The position numbers were made by a program, and so were the translations under genes. 64,000 nucleotides of DNA from Chryseobacterium panacisoli (lineage in GTDB: Bacteria > Bacteroidota > Bacteroidia > Flavobacteriales > Weeksellaceae): positions 1,674,001-1,738,000 of the forward strand of contig NZ_VTRU01000001.1 of the NCBI RefSeq assembly GCF_008274625.1. The letters are read 5' to 3'. Below the pieces are notes generated by a model. The model searched no databases. It was not told the DNA's origin and saw only the letters and a program-made list of their open reading frames with translations. Shown here in pieces: positions 26,017 to 33,690 of this stretch. Position 1 is the stretch's first letter; each line of letters begins with the position of its first letter.

Positions 26017-27288
26017 TTACTCTGTTCTTAATGCTTCAATAGGTCTGATCTTTACGGCTCTCTGCGCGGGGATCATCCCGATTACCAATCCTAAAATCAC
26101 CATTACAGCCATCGCCGCAAAGACGTTTCCATAGTTGACTGTCGGATTATAGAATGGAAAAGAATCCTGTCCTTGTGTAACGGCATTGAGAATCATCAGC
26201 ACAAAAATTCCAAACATAAAGCCCAGTAATCCCGAGGAGAGCGTAATCACAACACTTTCCAGCAAAATCTGATTTCTTACTTCTGATGGCTTCGCTCCCA
26301 ATGCTCTTCTGATCCCGATTTCTTTGGTTCTTTCTTTTACTGTAATCAAAAGGATATTTGAGATAGCAATTACTCCGGCAAGGATTGTCAGTGTACCCAC
26401 AATGATTGTTAATAACTGCATTCCCGTAAGGAAACCTGTCAGCTTTTTAAACTCTTTTCCGAGGTTGAAGCTTCCGAAAGCATTGGTATCTTCAGGCGAA
26501 ACTTTATTTTTTGTCTTCAACTCCTGCTTTACGTCTTCTTCTACGGAATTTACATTGGCATTAGGTTTACTTACAATCGCAAACATGTCTATCTGATCTC
26601 CTGCATTATACATTTTTGTATAGGTAGAAAGCGGGATAAAAGCTGTTTGGTCATTTTCAAACCCGCCGCCTTTTTTCACCCGGAAAACTCCGATTACATT
26701 AAAGAAGAGTCCTTTAATATTGATTGATTTTCCTATAGGATTTTCTTTTTTCTTGGCATCAAAGAAGTTTTTGTAAATTTCTTCTCCTATAACCACTACA
26801 TTTTTATTTCCTGAAACATCGGCATCATTGATATAGCGTCCAAAGATCAGTTTTTTTTCTGAAATTTTATTTCCCACAGAGTAATCCCCGGTAAGCGAAT
26901 ACGTTCCATTCTTCCCGTTTCTTGACATTGCTTCCCCTGGTGTTCCGGTAAAGCTTCCTCTTGCATTTTGCGGCGATATATAATCTATGGCAGTTACTTT
27001 TCTTTTCAGCATTTCCATATCGTTTAAGTTCAGGTGAACTTCTCGTCCCTTAGGAAATCCTTCATAAGGAATAGATGTTTTCTGTGCCCAAAGAAATATT
27101 GAATTGGTAGCAAAGCCTGAAAATAATTTATCAAAGCCATTTTCCATCCCTTTTGCTGCTCCAAGAAGGCTTACATACAAAAACATCCCCCATCCTACGC
27201 CAATCATGGTAAGAAATGTCCGGAGTTTATTATTCCTCAATGAGTAATAGATCTCCTGCCAAGTATCTTTTTTAAATATGATATTCAC
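26017..27288 (-). CDS. MacB-type ABC transporter permease (distal copy)
   Basis: A 423-residue permease with the MacB topology: N-terminal helix after TWQEIYYSLRNNKLRTFLTM, a large periplasmic MacB_PCD domain (about 45-290), then three helices, the second preceded by TVKERTKEIGIRRALGAKPSE, the coupling motif that contacts the ATPase. It ends with PAQRAVKIRPIEALRTE, nearly the same C-terminus as its neighbour. The two permeases would form a heterodimer driven by the ATPase at 29168-29857. Substrate unknown. Confidence 0.9.
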   Translation of the reverse strand: MNIIFKKDTWQEIYYSLRNNKLRTFLTMIGVGWGMFLYVSLLGAAKGMENGFDKLFSGFATNSIFLWAQKTSIPYEGFPKGREVHLNLNDMEMLKRKVTAIDYISPQNARGSFTGTPGEAMSRNGKNGTYSLTGDYSVGNKISEKKLIFGRYINDADVSGNKNVVVIGEEIYKNFFDAKKKENPIGKSINIKGLFFNVIGVFRVKKGGGFENDQTAFIPLSTYTKMYNAGDQIDMFAIVSKPNANVNSVEEDVKQELKTKNKVSPEDTNAFGSFNLGKEFKKLTGFLTGMQLLTIIVGTLTILAGVIAISNILLITVKERTKEIGIRRALGAKPSEVRNQILLESVVITLSSGLLGFMFGIFVLMILNAVTQGQDSFPFYNPTVNYGNVFAAMAVMVILGLVIGMIPAQRAVKIRPIEALRTE

Positions 27289-27346
27289 CTTTCTGAATTA
27301 TAAGTTATAAATTATGAGTTTCTGTCAATCTGTGTTTTAACGTATA

Positions 27347-28576
27347 CTATTCTGTTCTCAATGCCTCAATTGGTTTAATTCTTGAAGCTCTGTATGCCGG
27401 TACAAATCCTGCGATCAATCCTGAAAAAATCAAAGCAATGAATGCCATAATAATGGCTCCCCATCCAACACTCGGGCTTTTGATGAAATATTCTTCAAGA
27501 CTATTACCAATAAGACTTAATGTCAAAACCCCAATTCCTACTCCAATAAGTCCGGATACTACTGTAATCACCACACTTTCCTGAACAATCAGACCTACAA
27601 TCCCACTTGGTTTTGCCCCAATAGCTTTTCGTACCCCAATCTCTTTGGTTCTTTCTTTTACGATATACACCATAATGTTACTGATCCCAATAATTCCCGC
27701 AAGCAGCGTCCCCATACCGATAAACCCGACAATCGCTGTAAGAACTGCCATAAACGCAAATGTATCATTCATGTTTTTTGCATTGTTCCAGACACGTACA
27801 CCGTTTTCATCATCAGGAGAAACACTTTTTCTCGCTTTTAATTTATCTTTAAGCTCATCACCGTACTTAATAGCCTGGTCCGGAGTCAGTTTATCATCGT
27901 ATGTAATATAGGCGATATTTACTGTATCAGACCCTTTCTTCATCTGTTGTAGAGTAGTAATCGGAACCGTAATATGTCTCTCATCTCTATCTCCTCCATC
28001 ATCTGAAAAAACTCCAATGACCTTATACATTGTCCCATTAATATCGAGTTCTTTTCCTATAGGGCTCCCGTTTTTAATCAAATCCCGCTGAACCATTCTT
28101 CCAATGACTGCAACATTTAATTTCCTTTCCAAATCCATAGCGGTCAGATATCTGCCATCAATAACTTTTCTGTTTTCAATGACTTGTTCCCCGGGCTCAG
28201 CCCCATTAATCTGATAAAGGCCACTTTCTTTTCCATATTTCACCATTAAATTGGCACTATATCGGGGACTGGAAGGCCCAGCTTTTTTCTTATCTGCATT
28301 AATTAAAAAGTCATAGTCTGAGTTATTCATCGTTACATTTCGATCAGACTGAAGACCTTTATAAGCTAAAGAGGCTTTTCCTGTAGAAAAAATAATAAGA
28401 TTTTTAGCATCTCCCGCAAATCCTTCAGAGAATGCATTCTGAAGTCCTTTTCCAATTCCAAAAAGTACAATGAAAATAAACAGTCCCAAAGCTACTGTAA
28501 ACCCTGAAAGCACCGTCCGAAGTACATTACTCCGGATAGAACTGAATATTTCCTGCCAACGGTCTAGGTCAAACAT
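27347..28576 (-). CDS. MacB-type ABC transporter permease (proximal copy)
   Basis: A 409-residue paralogue of the next permease downstream: short cytoplasmic start FDLDRWQEIFSSIRSNVLR, periplasmic MacB_PCD domain, coupling segment VKERTKEIGVRKAIGAKPSG, and C-terminus PAYRASRIKPIEALRTE. The frame is open to an ATG at 28609, but the internal ATG at 28576 is preferred because the protein then aligns with the start of its paralogue. A 58-base gap separates the two permease genes. Confidence 0.88.
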   Translation of the reverse strand: MFDLDRWQEIFSSIRSNVLRTVLSGFTVALGLFIFIVLFGIGKGLQNAFSEGFAGDAKNLIIFSTGKASLAYKGLQSDRNVTMNNSDYDFLINADKKKAGPSSPRYSANLMVKYGKESGLYQINGAEPGEQVIENRKVIDGRYLTAMDLERKLNVAVIGRMVQRDLIKNGSPIGKELDINGTMYKVIGVFSDDGGDRDERHITVPITTLQQMKKGSDTVNIAYITYDDKLTPDQAIKYGDELKDKLKARKSVSPDDENGVRVWNNAKNMNDTFAFMAVLTAIVGFIGMGTLLAGIIGISNIMVYIVKERTKEIGVRKAIGAKPSGIVGLIVQESVVITVVSGLIGVGIGVLTLSLIGNSLEEYFIKSPSVGWGAIIMAFIALIFSGLIAGFVPAYRASRIKPIEALRTE

Positions 28577-28650
28577 AGTTTTTATTTTTTTACTTTGTAA
28601 AAAAGTCAATTAGCTACGCTCTCAATTTTCTTCGAAGTCAATTAACGTTG

Positions 28651-28660
28651 TGGTCAATTT
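28651..28660. repeat. Left arm of 10-bp inverted repeat flanking the four-helix gene
   Basis: TGGTCAATTT here and its exact inverse AAATTGACCA at 29146-29155 bracket the four-helix bundle gene. The outer part of the right arm is followed by a second TTGACCA copy. Could mark a small inserted cassette, or be chance in A/T-rich DNA. Confidence 0.45.
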
Positions 28661-28706
28661 ATTCTTCACGAAACTTTAATTACGAAGCAAATTCATTTTT
28701 ACATTT

Positions 28707-29063
28707 CTAATCCTTTTTCAACATTTTACTCAATAAGATAAATGTCGTTTTTATTAAATTCTCAATTTTTGTCAATCCTTGTCTTTCAATATAATTACAA
28801 TCTATAACGATATCAAAACAAGAATCCAACTCAATAACCGATCCTCTGGCAATTTCAAAATACCTTTTCCTTTCCAGTTCAGATTTTCTTGAACATCCTT
28901 CAGTAATATTTAATACTACAGAAGTAGAAGCTCTCCTTATCTGGTCGATTATATTAAACTTTTCATTATCCGGAATTTTTGATAAAATTTTATAACATTC
29001 TATTTTTAATTCTCTGGCTGACTGATAAACATCAAGCTTATAATGATTTAGATTTAAAAACAT
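28707..29063 (-). CDS. Four-helix bundle protein (23S-IVS family)
   Basis: A 118-residue helical protein of the family first found in 23S rRNA intervening sequences: YKLDVYQSARELKIECYKI, then IIDQIRRASTSVVLNITEGC with the conserved basic and Gly-Cys features, then RYFEIARGSVIELDS. Function is not established; structures show pentameric bundles. It interrupts the efflux operon between the ATPase and the first permease, with about 100 bases of non-coding DNA on each side that carry a 10-bp inverted repeat. Confidence 0.87.
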   Translation of the reverse strand: MFLNLNHYKLDVYQSARELKIECYKILSKIPDNEKFNIIDQIRRASTSVVLNITEGCSRKSELERKRYFEIARGSVIELDSCFDIVIDCNYIERQGLTKIENLIKTTFILLSKMLKKD

Positions 29064-29145
29064 TTTTATTTTTTTTCATATTCATTTGTGTGTGTGTATT
29101 TTTAAATTATTTGTCCTCCTCATTGTAAAATTCATTTGCGAAGCA

Positions 29146-29155
29146 AAATTGACCA
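29146..29155. repeat. Right arm of 10-bp inverted repeat flanking the four-helix gene
   Basis: AAATTGACCA, the exact reverse complement of 28651-28660. It directly follows a small palindrome TTTGCGAAGCAAA near 29136-29147. Confidence 0.45.
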
Positions 29156-29167
29156 TTGACCATTCAC

Positions 29168-29857
29168 TTATAATACTATCTGCTTAATAAACTCATCACT
29201 TTCAATAACTCCATCCTTCAGTACTACGTTTCTTTTGGTTTGTGCAGCTACATCCGGTTCGTGGGTCACAACGATGATTGTTTTTCCTTCATTGTTGATA
29301 TCCTGAAGAAGCTTCATAATATCGTGAGTGGTTTTAGAATCCAGTGCTCCTGTAGGCTCATCTGCCAGCACTACTTTTGGATTGGTAATCAGTGCTCTTG
29401 CAATAGCCACTCTCTGTTTCTGTCCACCGGAAAGTTCACTCGGAAGGTGGTTTGCCCATTGTGCCAGTCCTACTTTTTCAAGATATTCCATAGCTTTCTG
29501 ATTTCGTTCTCTTCTCGTTACATTCTGATAGTACAGAGGAAGTGCTACGTTTTCCAAAGCTGTTTTATAATTGATAAGATTAAAAGACTGAAAAATAAAT
29601 CCCAAAAACCTGCTTCTGTATTCTGCAGCTTTTACTTCTGATAAGTGTTCAATAGGAACCCCATCCAATTCATAAGTTCCCGAATCTTTTTCATCCAGAA
29701 TCCCAATAATATTAAGAAGCGTAGATTTTCCGGAACCGGAACTTCCCATAATAGAAACAAACTCGCCCTCAGAAATATTCAGATTAATTCCTTTGAGAAC
29801 ATGAAGTTTGCTTTTCCCTGTATCGTATGACTTATTTAAATCCTGAATTACTAACAT
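29168..29857 (-). CDS. ABC transporter ATP-binding protein, MacB/LolD family
   Basis: A 229-residue ATPase: Walker A GSSGSGKST (37-45), Q-loop in IFQSFNL, signature LSGGQKQRVAIARAL near 140, Walker B VVLADEPTGALD and switch His in VVTHEPD. All residues needed for hydrolysis are present. First gene of the operon that goes on to two MacB-type permeases and an adaptor. Split ATPase and permease genes, rather than the fused MacB, are common in Bacteroidota. Members export peptides, lipoproteins or toxic compounds, or transmit force to the periplasm; the substrate here is unknown. Confidence 0.92.
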   Translation of the reverse strand: MLVIQDLNKSYDTGKSKLHVLKGINLNISEGEFVSIMGSSGSGKSTLLNIIGILDEKDSGTYELDGVPIEHLSEVKAAEYRSRFLGFIFQSFNLINYKTALENVALPLYYQNVTRRERNQKAMEYLEKVGLAQWANHLPSELSGGQKQRVAIARALITNPKVVLADEPTGALDSKTTHDIMKLLQDINNEGKTIIVVTHEPDVAAQTKRNVVLKDGVIESDEFIKQIVL

Positions 29858-30281
29858 TAAGTGATGTATGTTTTATACCCAATAAGTAGATGATATTTTC
29901 AAATTGTTACAAGAATAAAAATTTATTCAAATATTTTTTTGTTTAACACTTTAACCCTTTATTAATAATACTTTACACACTTTTGTTTAACCGTAACTCT
30001 AGATTTCCATGTATTTATCCTCAAGATAGTGGTCTAGCCTATTATCCTAGCCAGTTTCATGTAAATGTGGAAAACTTTTCCAGCTAAAAGTCAGCCTATT
30101 AGTATTTACCCCTTTCAAAATCAGTTCTTTTTTTCGAACTTTGCTATTAGTTCTTTACAAGAAATATGATTTTGCGAAAGTGAATAACTTTATTTTACAA
30201 CACGCAGACAAACAAAAAGTTAAGTATTTCCGGAACGTTATCCACAGAGATCTAAATTATTTAATTATAAAGATATTTAAT
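29858..30281. other. Divergent intergenic region with DnaA-box-like sites
   Basis: 424 bases between the leftward ABC operon and rightward nrdB. The left 140 bases are very A/T-rich. The right part holds four 9-mers resembling the DnaA box TTATCCACA: TTATCCTCA (30015-30023), TTATCCTAG (30042-30050), TTTTCCACA on the minus strand (30066-30074) and a perfect TTATCCACA (30238-30246). The reading frame of nrdB stays open upstream to 30141 but this part is unlikely to be translated. No exact TAnnTTTG element was found here. Confidence 0.55.
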
Positions 30282-31256
30282 ATGGGAATTTTTGATAAAA
30301 GAGTAAGCTATAAGCCATTTGAATACCCGGAGGTTCTTCAATTTGTAGAAGCAATCAACAAATCGTTCTGGGTGCATTCGGAAGTGGACTTTACTGCAGA
30401 TGTTCAGGATTTTCATTCGCAGTTGGAACCACATGAAAAGCACGCTGTGAAAAATGCGCTGTTAGCCATTGCACAGATCGAGGTGTCTGTAAAGACATTC
30501 TGGGGAAATTTATACAACCACCTTCCAAAGCCGGAATTCAATGGATTAGGATCTACTTTTGCAGAATGCGAGTTCCGTCATTCTGAAGCATATTCCCGTT
30601 TATTAGAGGTATTAGGGTATAATGATGAATTCCTTAACGTGATTGAAATTCCTGCGGTAAAAGGAAGAATCGAGTTTTTAGGAAATGCTTTAAAGCATGC
30701 GAATTCTGCGACTCCGAAAGAATATGTTTCTGCTTTATTGTTGTTCAGTATTTTGGTGGAAAACGTTTCTCTTTTCTCGCAGTTTGCCATCATCCTTTCT
30801 TTCACAAGATTCAAAGGATTCATGAAAAATGTTTCCAATATCATCGCATGGACTTCAGTAGATGAGCAAATTCACGCAAATGCAGGGATCTACCTGATCA
30901 ACAAAATCCGTGAGGAACAACCTGACTTATTAACAGACAGCGATATTGAAGACATCTACACTTTAGTAGACGAATCTATCGCAAGAGAAGGTGATATCCT
31001 TAGCTGGATCTTCGAATTAGGAGAAATCGACAATGTTTCCAAGGAAGACTTGTTAAACTTCATGAAATACCGTGTGGATGACAGCTTGAAAAAAATCAAC
31101 ATGAAAACAAGATACAACATCACTCCTGAGCAATACAAACCAATGGTGTGGTTCGAGGAAGAAGTTTTCGCCAATTCATTAGATGATTTCTTTGCAAAAA
31201 GACCTGTAGACTATACGAAGCACGATAAGAGTATTACCGCAAACGATTTGTTTTAA
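30282..31256 (+). CDS. nrdB: Ribonucleotide reductase beta subunit (class Id-like)
   Basis: A 324-residue ferritin-like protein that generates the radical for reduction of ribonucleotides. Metal ligands can be read directly: Glu67, Glu97, His100, Glu160, Glu195 and His198; Tyr104 occupies the place of the radical tyrosine. The first ligand is Glu rather than the Asp usual in class Ia. This ligand set matches what is known for the dimanganese class Id enzyme of Flavobacterium johnsoniae, in which the metal centre itself holds the oxidising equivalent. No N-terminal ATP-cone. Start chosen at ATG 30282 (MGIFDKRVSYKPFEYP) although the frame is open 47 codons further; family alignment supports the internal start. 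Confidence 0.93.
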   Translation: MGIFDKRVSYKPFEYPEVLQFVEAINKSFWVHSEVDFTADVQDFHSQLEPHEKHAVKNALLAIAQIEVSVKTFWGNLYNHLPKPEFNGLGSTFAECEFRHSEAYSRLLEVLGYNDEFLNVIEIPAVKGRIEFLGNALKHANSATPKEYVSALLLFSILVENVSLFSQFAIILSFTRFKGFMKNVSNIIAWTSVDEQIHANAGIYLINKIREEQPDLLTDSDIEDIYTLVDESIAREGDILSWIFELGEIDNVSKEDLLNFMKYRVDDSLKKINMKTRYNITPEQYKPMVWFEEEVFANSLDDFFAKRPVDYTKHDKSITANDLF

Positions 31257-31364
31257 TACAGAGGCGCGAGCGAAGCGAGCGTCAAAGCAGTCAGTATGAG
31301 GGTTATCCTTTTCTGATTAATAATAGGAATTGCTGTTCATTAATAAAGCACAAATACAGAAGAA

Positions 31365-31655
31365 ATGATCAATGTAATAGTAAGCTATACGGTAAACCCG
31401 GAATTTGTTCCAAACAATAAAACCAATATTCAAAAATTTCTGGAAGATTTCAAGAATTTAGATTCTTCCACCTTTGAATATAAAGTTTTTGTAAAGGAAG
31501 ATGGTGTTACTTTTGTACATTATTCAAACTACATCAACGAAGAAGTTCAGCATGAAGTTTTGAATGTTCCGTCTTTTAAGGAATTTCAGAGGTTAAGAGA
31601 CGAAAGCGGGCTGAACGGTTCCCACAAAGTAGAAATTTTACAATCAATAATATAA
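31365..31655 (+). CDS. Small conserved-looking protein between nrdB and nrdA
   Basis: A 96-residue soluble protein starting MINVIVSYTVNPEFV. The pattern VIVSYTVNPEFVPNN, then YKVFVKEDGVTFVHYSNY and FQRLRDES, resembles the ferredoxin-like antibiotic-biosynthesis-monooxygenase (ABM) fold, but I cannot name a family with confidence. It begins 108 bases after nrdB and ends 55 bases before nrdA on the same strand, so it should be co-transcribed with the reductase. A 9-bp hairpin (31664-31693) separates it from nrdA. Confidence 0.75.
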   Translation: MINVIVSYTVNPEFVPNNKTNIQKFLEDFKNLDSSTFEYKVFVKEDGVTFVHYSNYINEEVQHEVLNVPSFKEFQRLRDESGLNGSHKVEILQSII

Positions 31656-31663
31656 AAAAACAA

Positions 31664-31693
31664 AATTCCGGAGTGATTCTCTCATTCCGGAAT
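31664..31693 (+). promoter_or_regulatory. Hairpin between the small ORF and nrdA
   Basis: AATTCCGGA (31664-31672) pairs with TCCGGAATT (31685-31693) around a 12-base loop. It is followed by CGAAAATA, not a T-tract, so it is not a typical terminator; it may stabilise mRNA or attenuate transcription before nrdA. Confidence 0.5.
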
Positions 31694-31710
31694 TCGAAAA
31701 TATAACATCT

Positions 31711-33369
31711 ATGGAAGAGCAAAATTCAAATATATGGTGGCTCAATGAAGAGTCTGAGCAGATGCTGAACAGAGGATATCTGTTGAAAGGTGAAACGGTA
31801 GACGGTGCTATCGACAGAATTACCACTGCCGCTGCAAAAAGGCTATACAAGCCTGAACTTCAACCGGCATTCAAAGAAATGATCACAAAAGGATGGATCA
31901 GCTTCTCTTCTCCTGTATGGGCGAATATGGGAACAGAAAGAGGGCTTCCTATCTCATGTTTCAACACTCACATTCCGGACAGTATTGAAGGAATTACTCA
32001 TAAAATGGGTGAAGTCATCATGCAGACTAAAATCGGAGGTGGTACTTCAGGATATTTCGGAGAATTGAGAAACAGAGGAACAGCTGTTACTGATAACGGG
32101 AAATCTTCAGGGGCAGTTTCATTTATGAAGCTTTTTGATACGGCTATGGATGTTGTTTCTCAGGGAGGGGTAAGAAGAGGTGCATTTGCTGCTTACTTGG
32201 ATATTGACCACGGAGATATTGAAGAATTTTTATCTATTAAAGATATTGGTAGCCCGATTCAGAACCTGTTTACCGGAGTATGCGTACCAGATTACTGGAT
32301 GCAAGACATGATAGACGGTGATATGGAAAAACGTAAAGTTTGGGCAAGAGTACTGGAAAGCCGTCAGCAAAAAGGTCTTCCCTATATTTTCTTCACAGAC
32401 AACGTGAACAGAAATAAACCTCAGGTTTATAAAGATTTAGGAATGACGGTAAATGCAAGTAACCTTTGTTCTGAAATCATGCTTCCGTCTACTATGGAAG
32501 AGTCTTTCATCTGTTGCCTGTCTTCTATGAACCTTGAACTGTACGATGAGTGGAAAGATACGGATGCTGTAAAATTAGCAGTATATTTCCTTGACGCTGT
32601 ATTATCAGAGTTTATTGATAAAACTGACGGAAATTATTACTTACAGGGGGCAAGAACTTTCGCAATGCGTCACAGAGCTCTTGGATTAGGAGTTTTAGGA
32701 TACCATTCTTATTTACAGAAAAATATGATTCCGTTTGAAAGCTTTGAAGCAACTCAGTTCAATGCAAGAGCATTCAGACACATTAAAGATCAGGCTGAGC
32801 AGGCTTCAAGAGAGCTTGCCAACATCTATGGAGAACCAGAAGTATTGAAAGGGTACGGATTAAGAAATACTACAACAATGGCTATTGCTCCTACCACTTC
32901 AAGTTCTGCAATCTTGGGACAGACTTCTCCGGGAATTGAACCTTTCTCTTCCAACTATTATAAAGCAGGTCTTGCTAAAGGAAACTTCATGCGTAAGAAC
33001 AAATACCTTGCAAAATTATTGAAAGAAAAAGGATTGGATAACGAAGAAACATGGAGAACAATCATGTTGAATCACGGATCTGTACAGCACCTGAATGAGC
33101 TTACTCCTGAAGAAAAGGCAGTATTCAAAACATTCAAAGAAATTTCTCCAATGGAGATTATCTCTCAGGCAGCGCAGAGACAGCAATACATTGACCAGGC
33201 GCAGTCACTGAATCTTCAGATTCCTTCTACAATGCCTGTAAAAGATGTTAACTACCTTTATATTGAAGCTTGGAAAAAAGGAGTAAAAACTCTTTACTAC
33301 CAAAGAAGTTCATCTGTTTCAAAAGAAATGATGGTTAACTTCGTATCATGTTCAAGCTGTGAGGCATAG
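31711..33369 (+). CDS. nrdA: Ribonucleotide reductase alpha subunit without ATP-cone
   Basis: A 552-residue catalytic subunit. Active-site cysteines are visible in PISCFN, NLCSEI and ICCLSSMNL, and the C-terminal shuttle pair in FVSCSSCEA. The substrate/phosphate loops IGGGTSGYFGELRNRG and APTTSSSAILGQTSPGIEP are intact. It starts directly with the core region (NIWWLNEESEQML), so the usual roughly 90-residue ATP-cone for overall activity control is missing, and NrdB has none either. Specificity-site control cannot be judged. Third gene of the nrd transcript; ends before the terminator at 33401-33427. Confidence 0.95.
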   Translation: MEEQNSNIWWLNEESEQMLNRGYLLKGETVDGAIDRITTAAAKRLYKPELQPAFKEMITKGWISFSSPVWANMGTERGLPISCFNTHIPDSIEGITHKMGEVIMQTKIGGGTSGYFGELRNRGTAVTDNGKSSGAVSFMKLFDTAMDVVSQGGVRRGAFAAYLDIDHGDIEEFLSIKDIGSPIQNLFTGVCVPDYWMQDMIDGDMEKRKVWARVLESRQQKGLPYIFFTDNVNRNKPQVYKDLGMTVNASNLCSEIMLPSTMEESFICCLSSMNLELYDEWKDTDAVKLAVYFLDAVLSEFIDKTDGNYYLQGARTFAMRHRALGLGVLGYHSYLQKNMIPFESFEATQFNARAFRHIKDQAEQASRELANIYGEPEVLKGYGLRNTTTMAIAPTTSSSAILGQTSPGIEPFSSNYYKAGLAKGNFMRKNKYLAKLLKEKGLDNEETWRTIMLNHGSVQHLNELTPEEKAVFKTFKEISPMEIISQAAQRQQYIDQAQSLNLQIPSTMPVKDVNYLYIEAWKKGVKTLYYQRSSSVSKEMMVNFVSCSSCEA

Positions 33370-33690
33370 GATCAAGTAATAAACACGCTATATTTAAAAA
33401 AGCACACTTTTTAGTGTGCTTTTTTTATTGATCAGAGCTTTTACAGGTCATTTATGCCAAAAAATCAAGAGAAAAGCATCTTTTTTAAACTGAAAATCAA
33501 TAGTAAAAACCAATATAAAATAGATAAAATTAAACCATAATATGCTTTTATTAATAAGTTTTACTTAAAACTAAGAAATAAACCTACACACACCTAAAAG
33601 AGTTTTTTTTCAAAAAAAAGAAATTATATTTACAACATCTGATTGTACACAAAGGGATTTGTAACATTATCTGATAACTAAAACTCAAAT
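33370..33690. other. Intergenic region between nrdA and the leucine-rich-repeat gene
   Basis: 321 bases. After the nrd terminator the stretch 33428-33690 is A/T-rich, with one small inverted repeat AGTTTTACTTAAAACT at 33557-33572. I see no frame, no RNA and no exact TAnnTTTG promoter. Confidence 0.6.
33401..33427 (+). terminator. Terminator of the nrd operon
   Basis: AGCACACT and AGTGTGCT form a perfect 8-bp stem around TTTT, followed by seven or more T. Confidence 0.93.

Noticed and set aside
29240-29641. Plus-strand open frame of 133 codons opposite the ABC ATPase
   Set aside because: Shadow of the ATPase gene, rich in Cys, Phe and Ser as expected for an antisense frame.
30141-30281. 47-codon upstream extension of nrdB
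   Set aside because: It carries a perfect DnaA-box-like site and does not resemble any reductase N-terminus; ATG 30282 fits the family.
29858-30281. Chromosome origin
   Set aside because: DnaA-box-like sites and divergent genes are suggestive, but dnaA or other typical origin genes are absent and many genes to the right run leftward; kept only as a low-probability reading.
31263-31281. GC-rich GCGAGCGAAGCGAGCG stretch after nrdB
   Set aside because: Short internal repeat without a stem or other copy in the window; no function can be supported.
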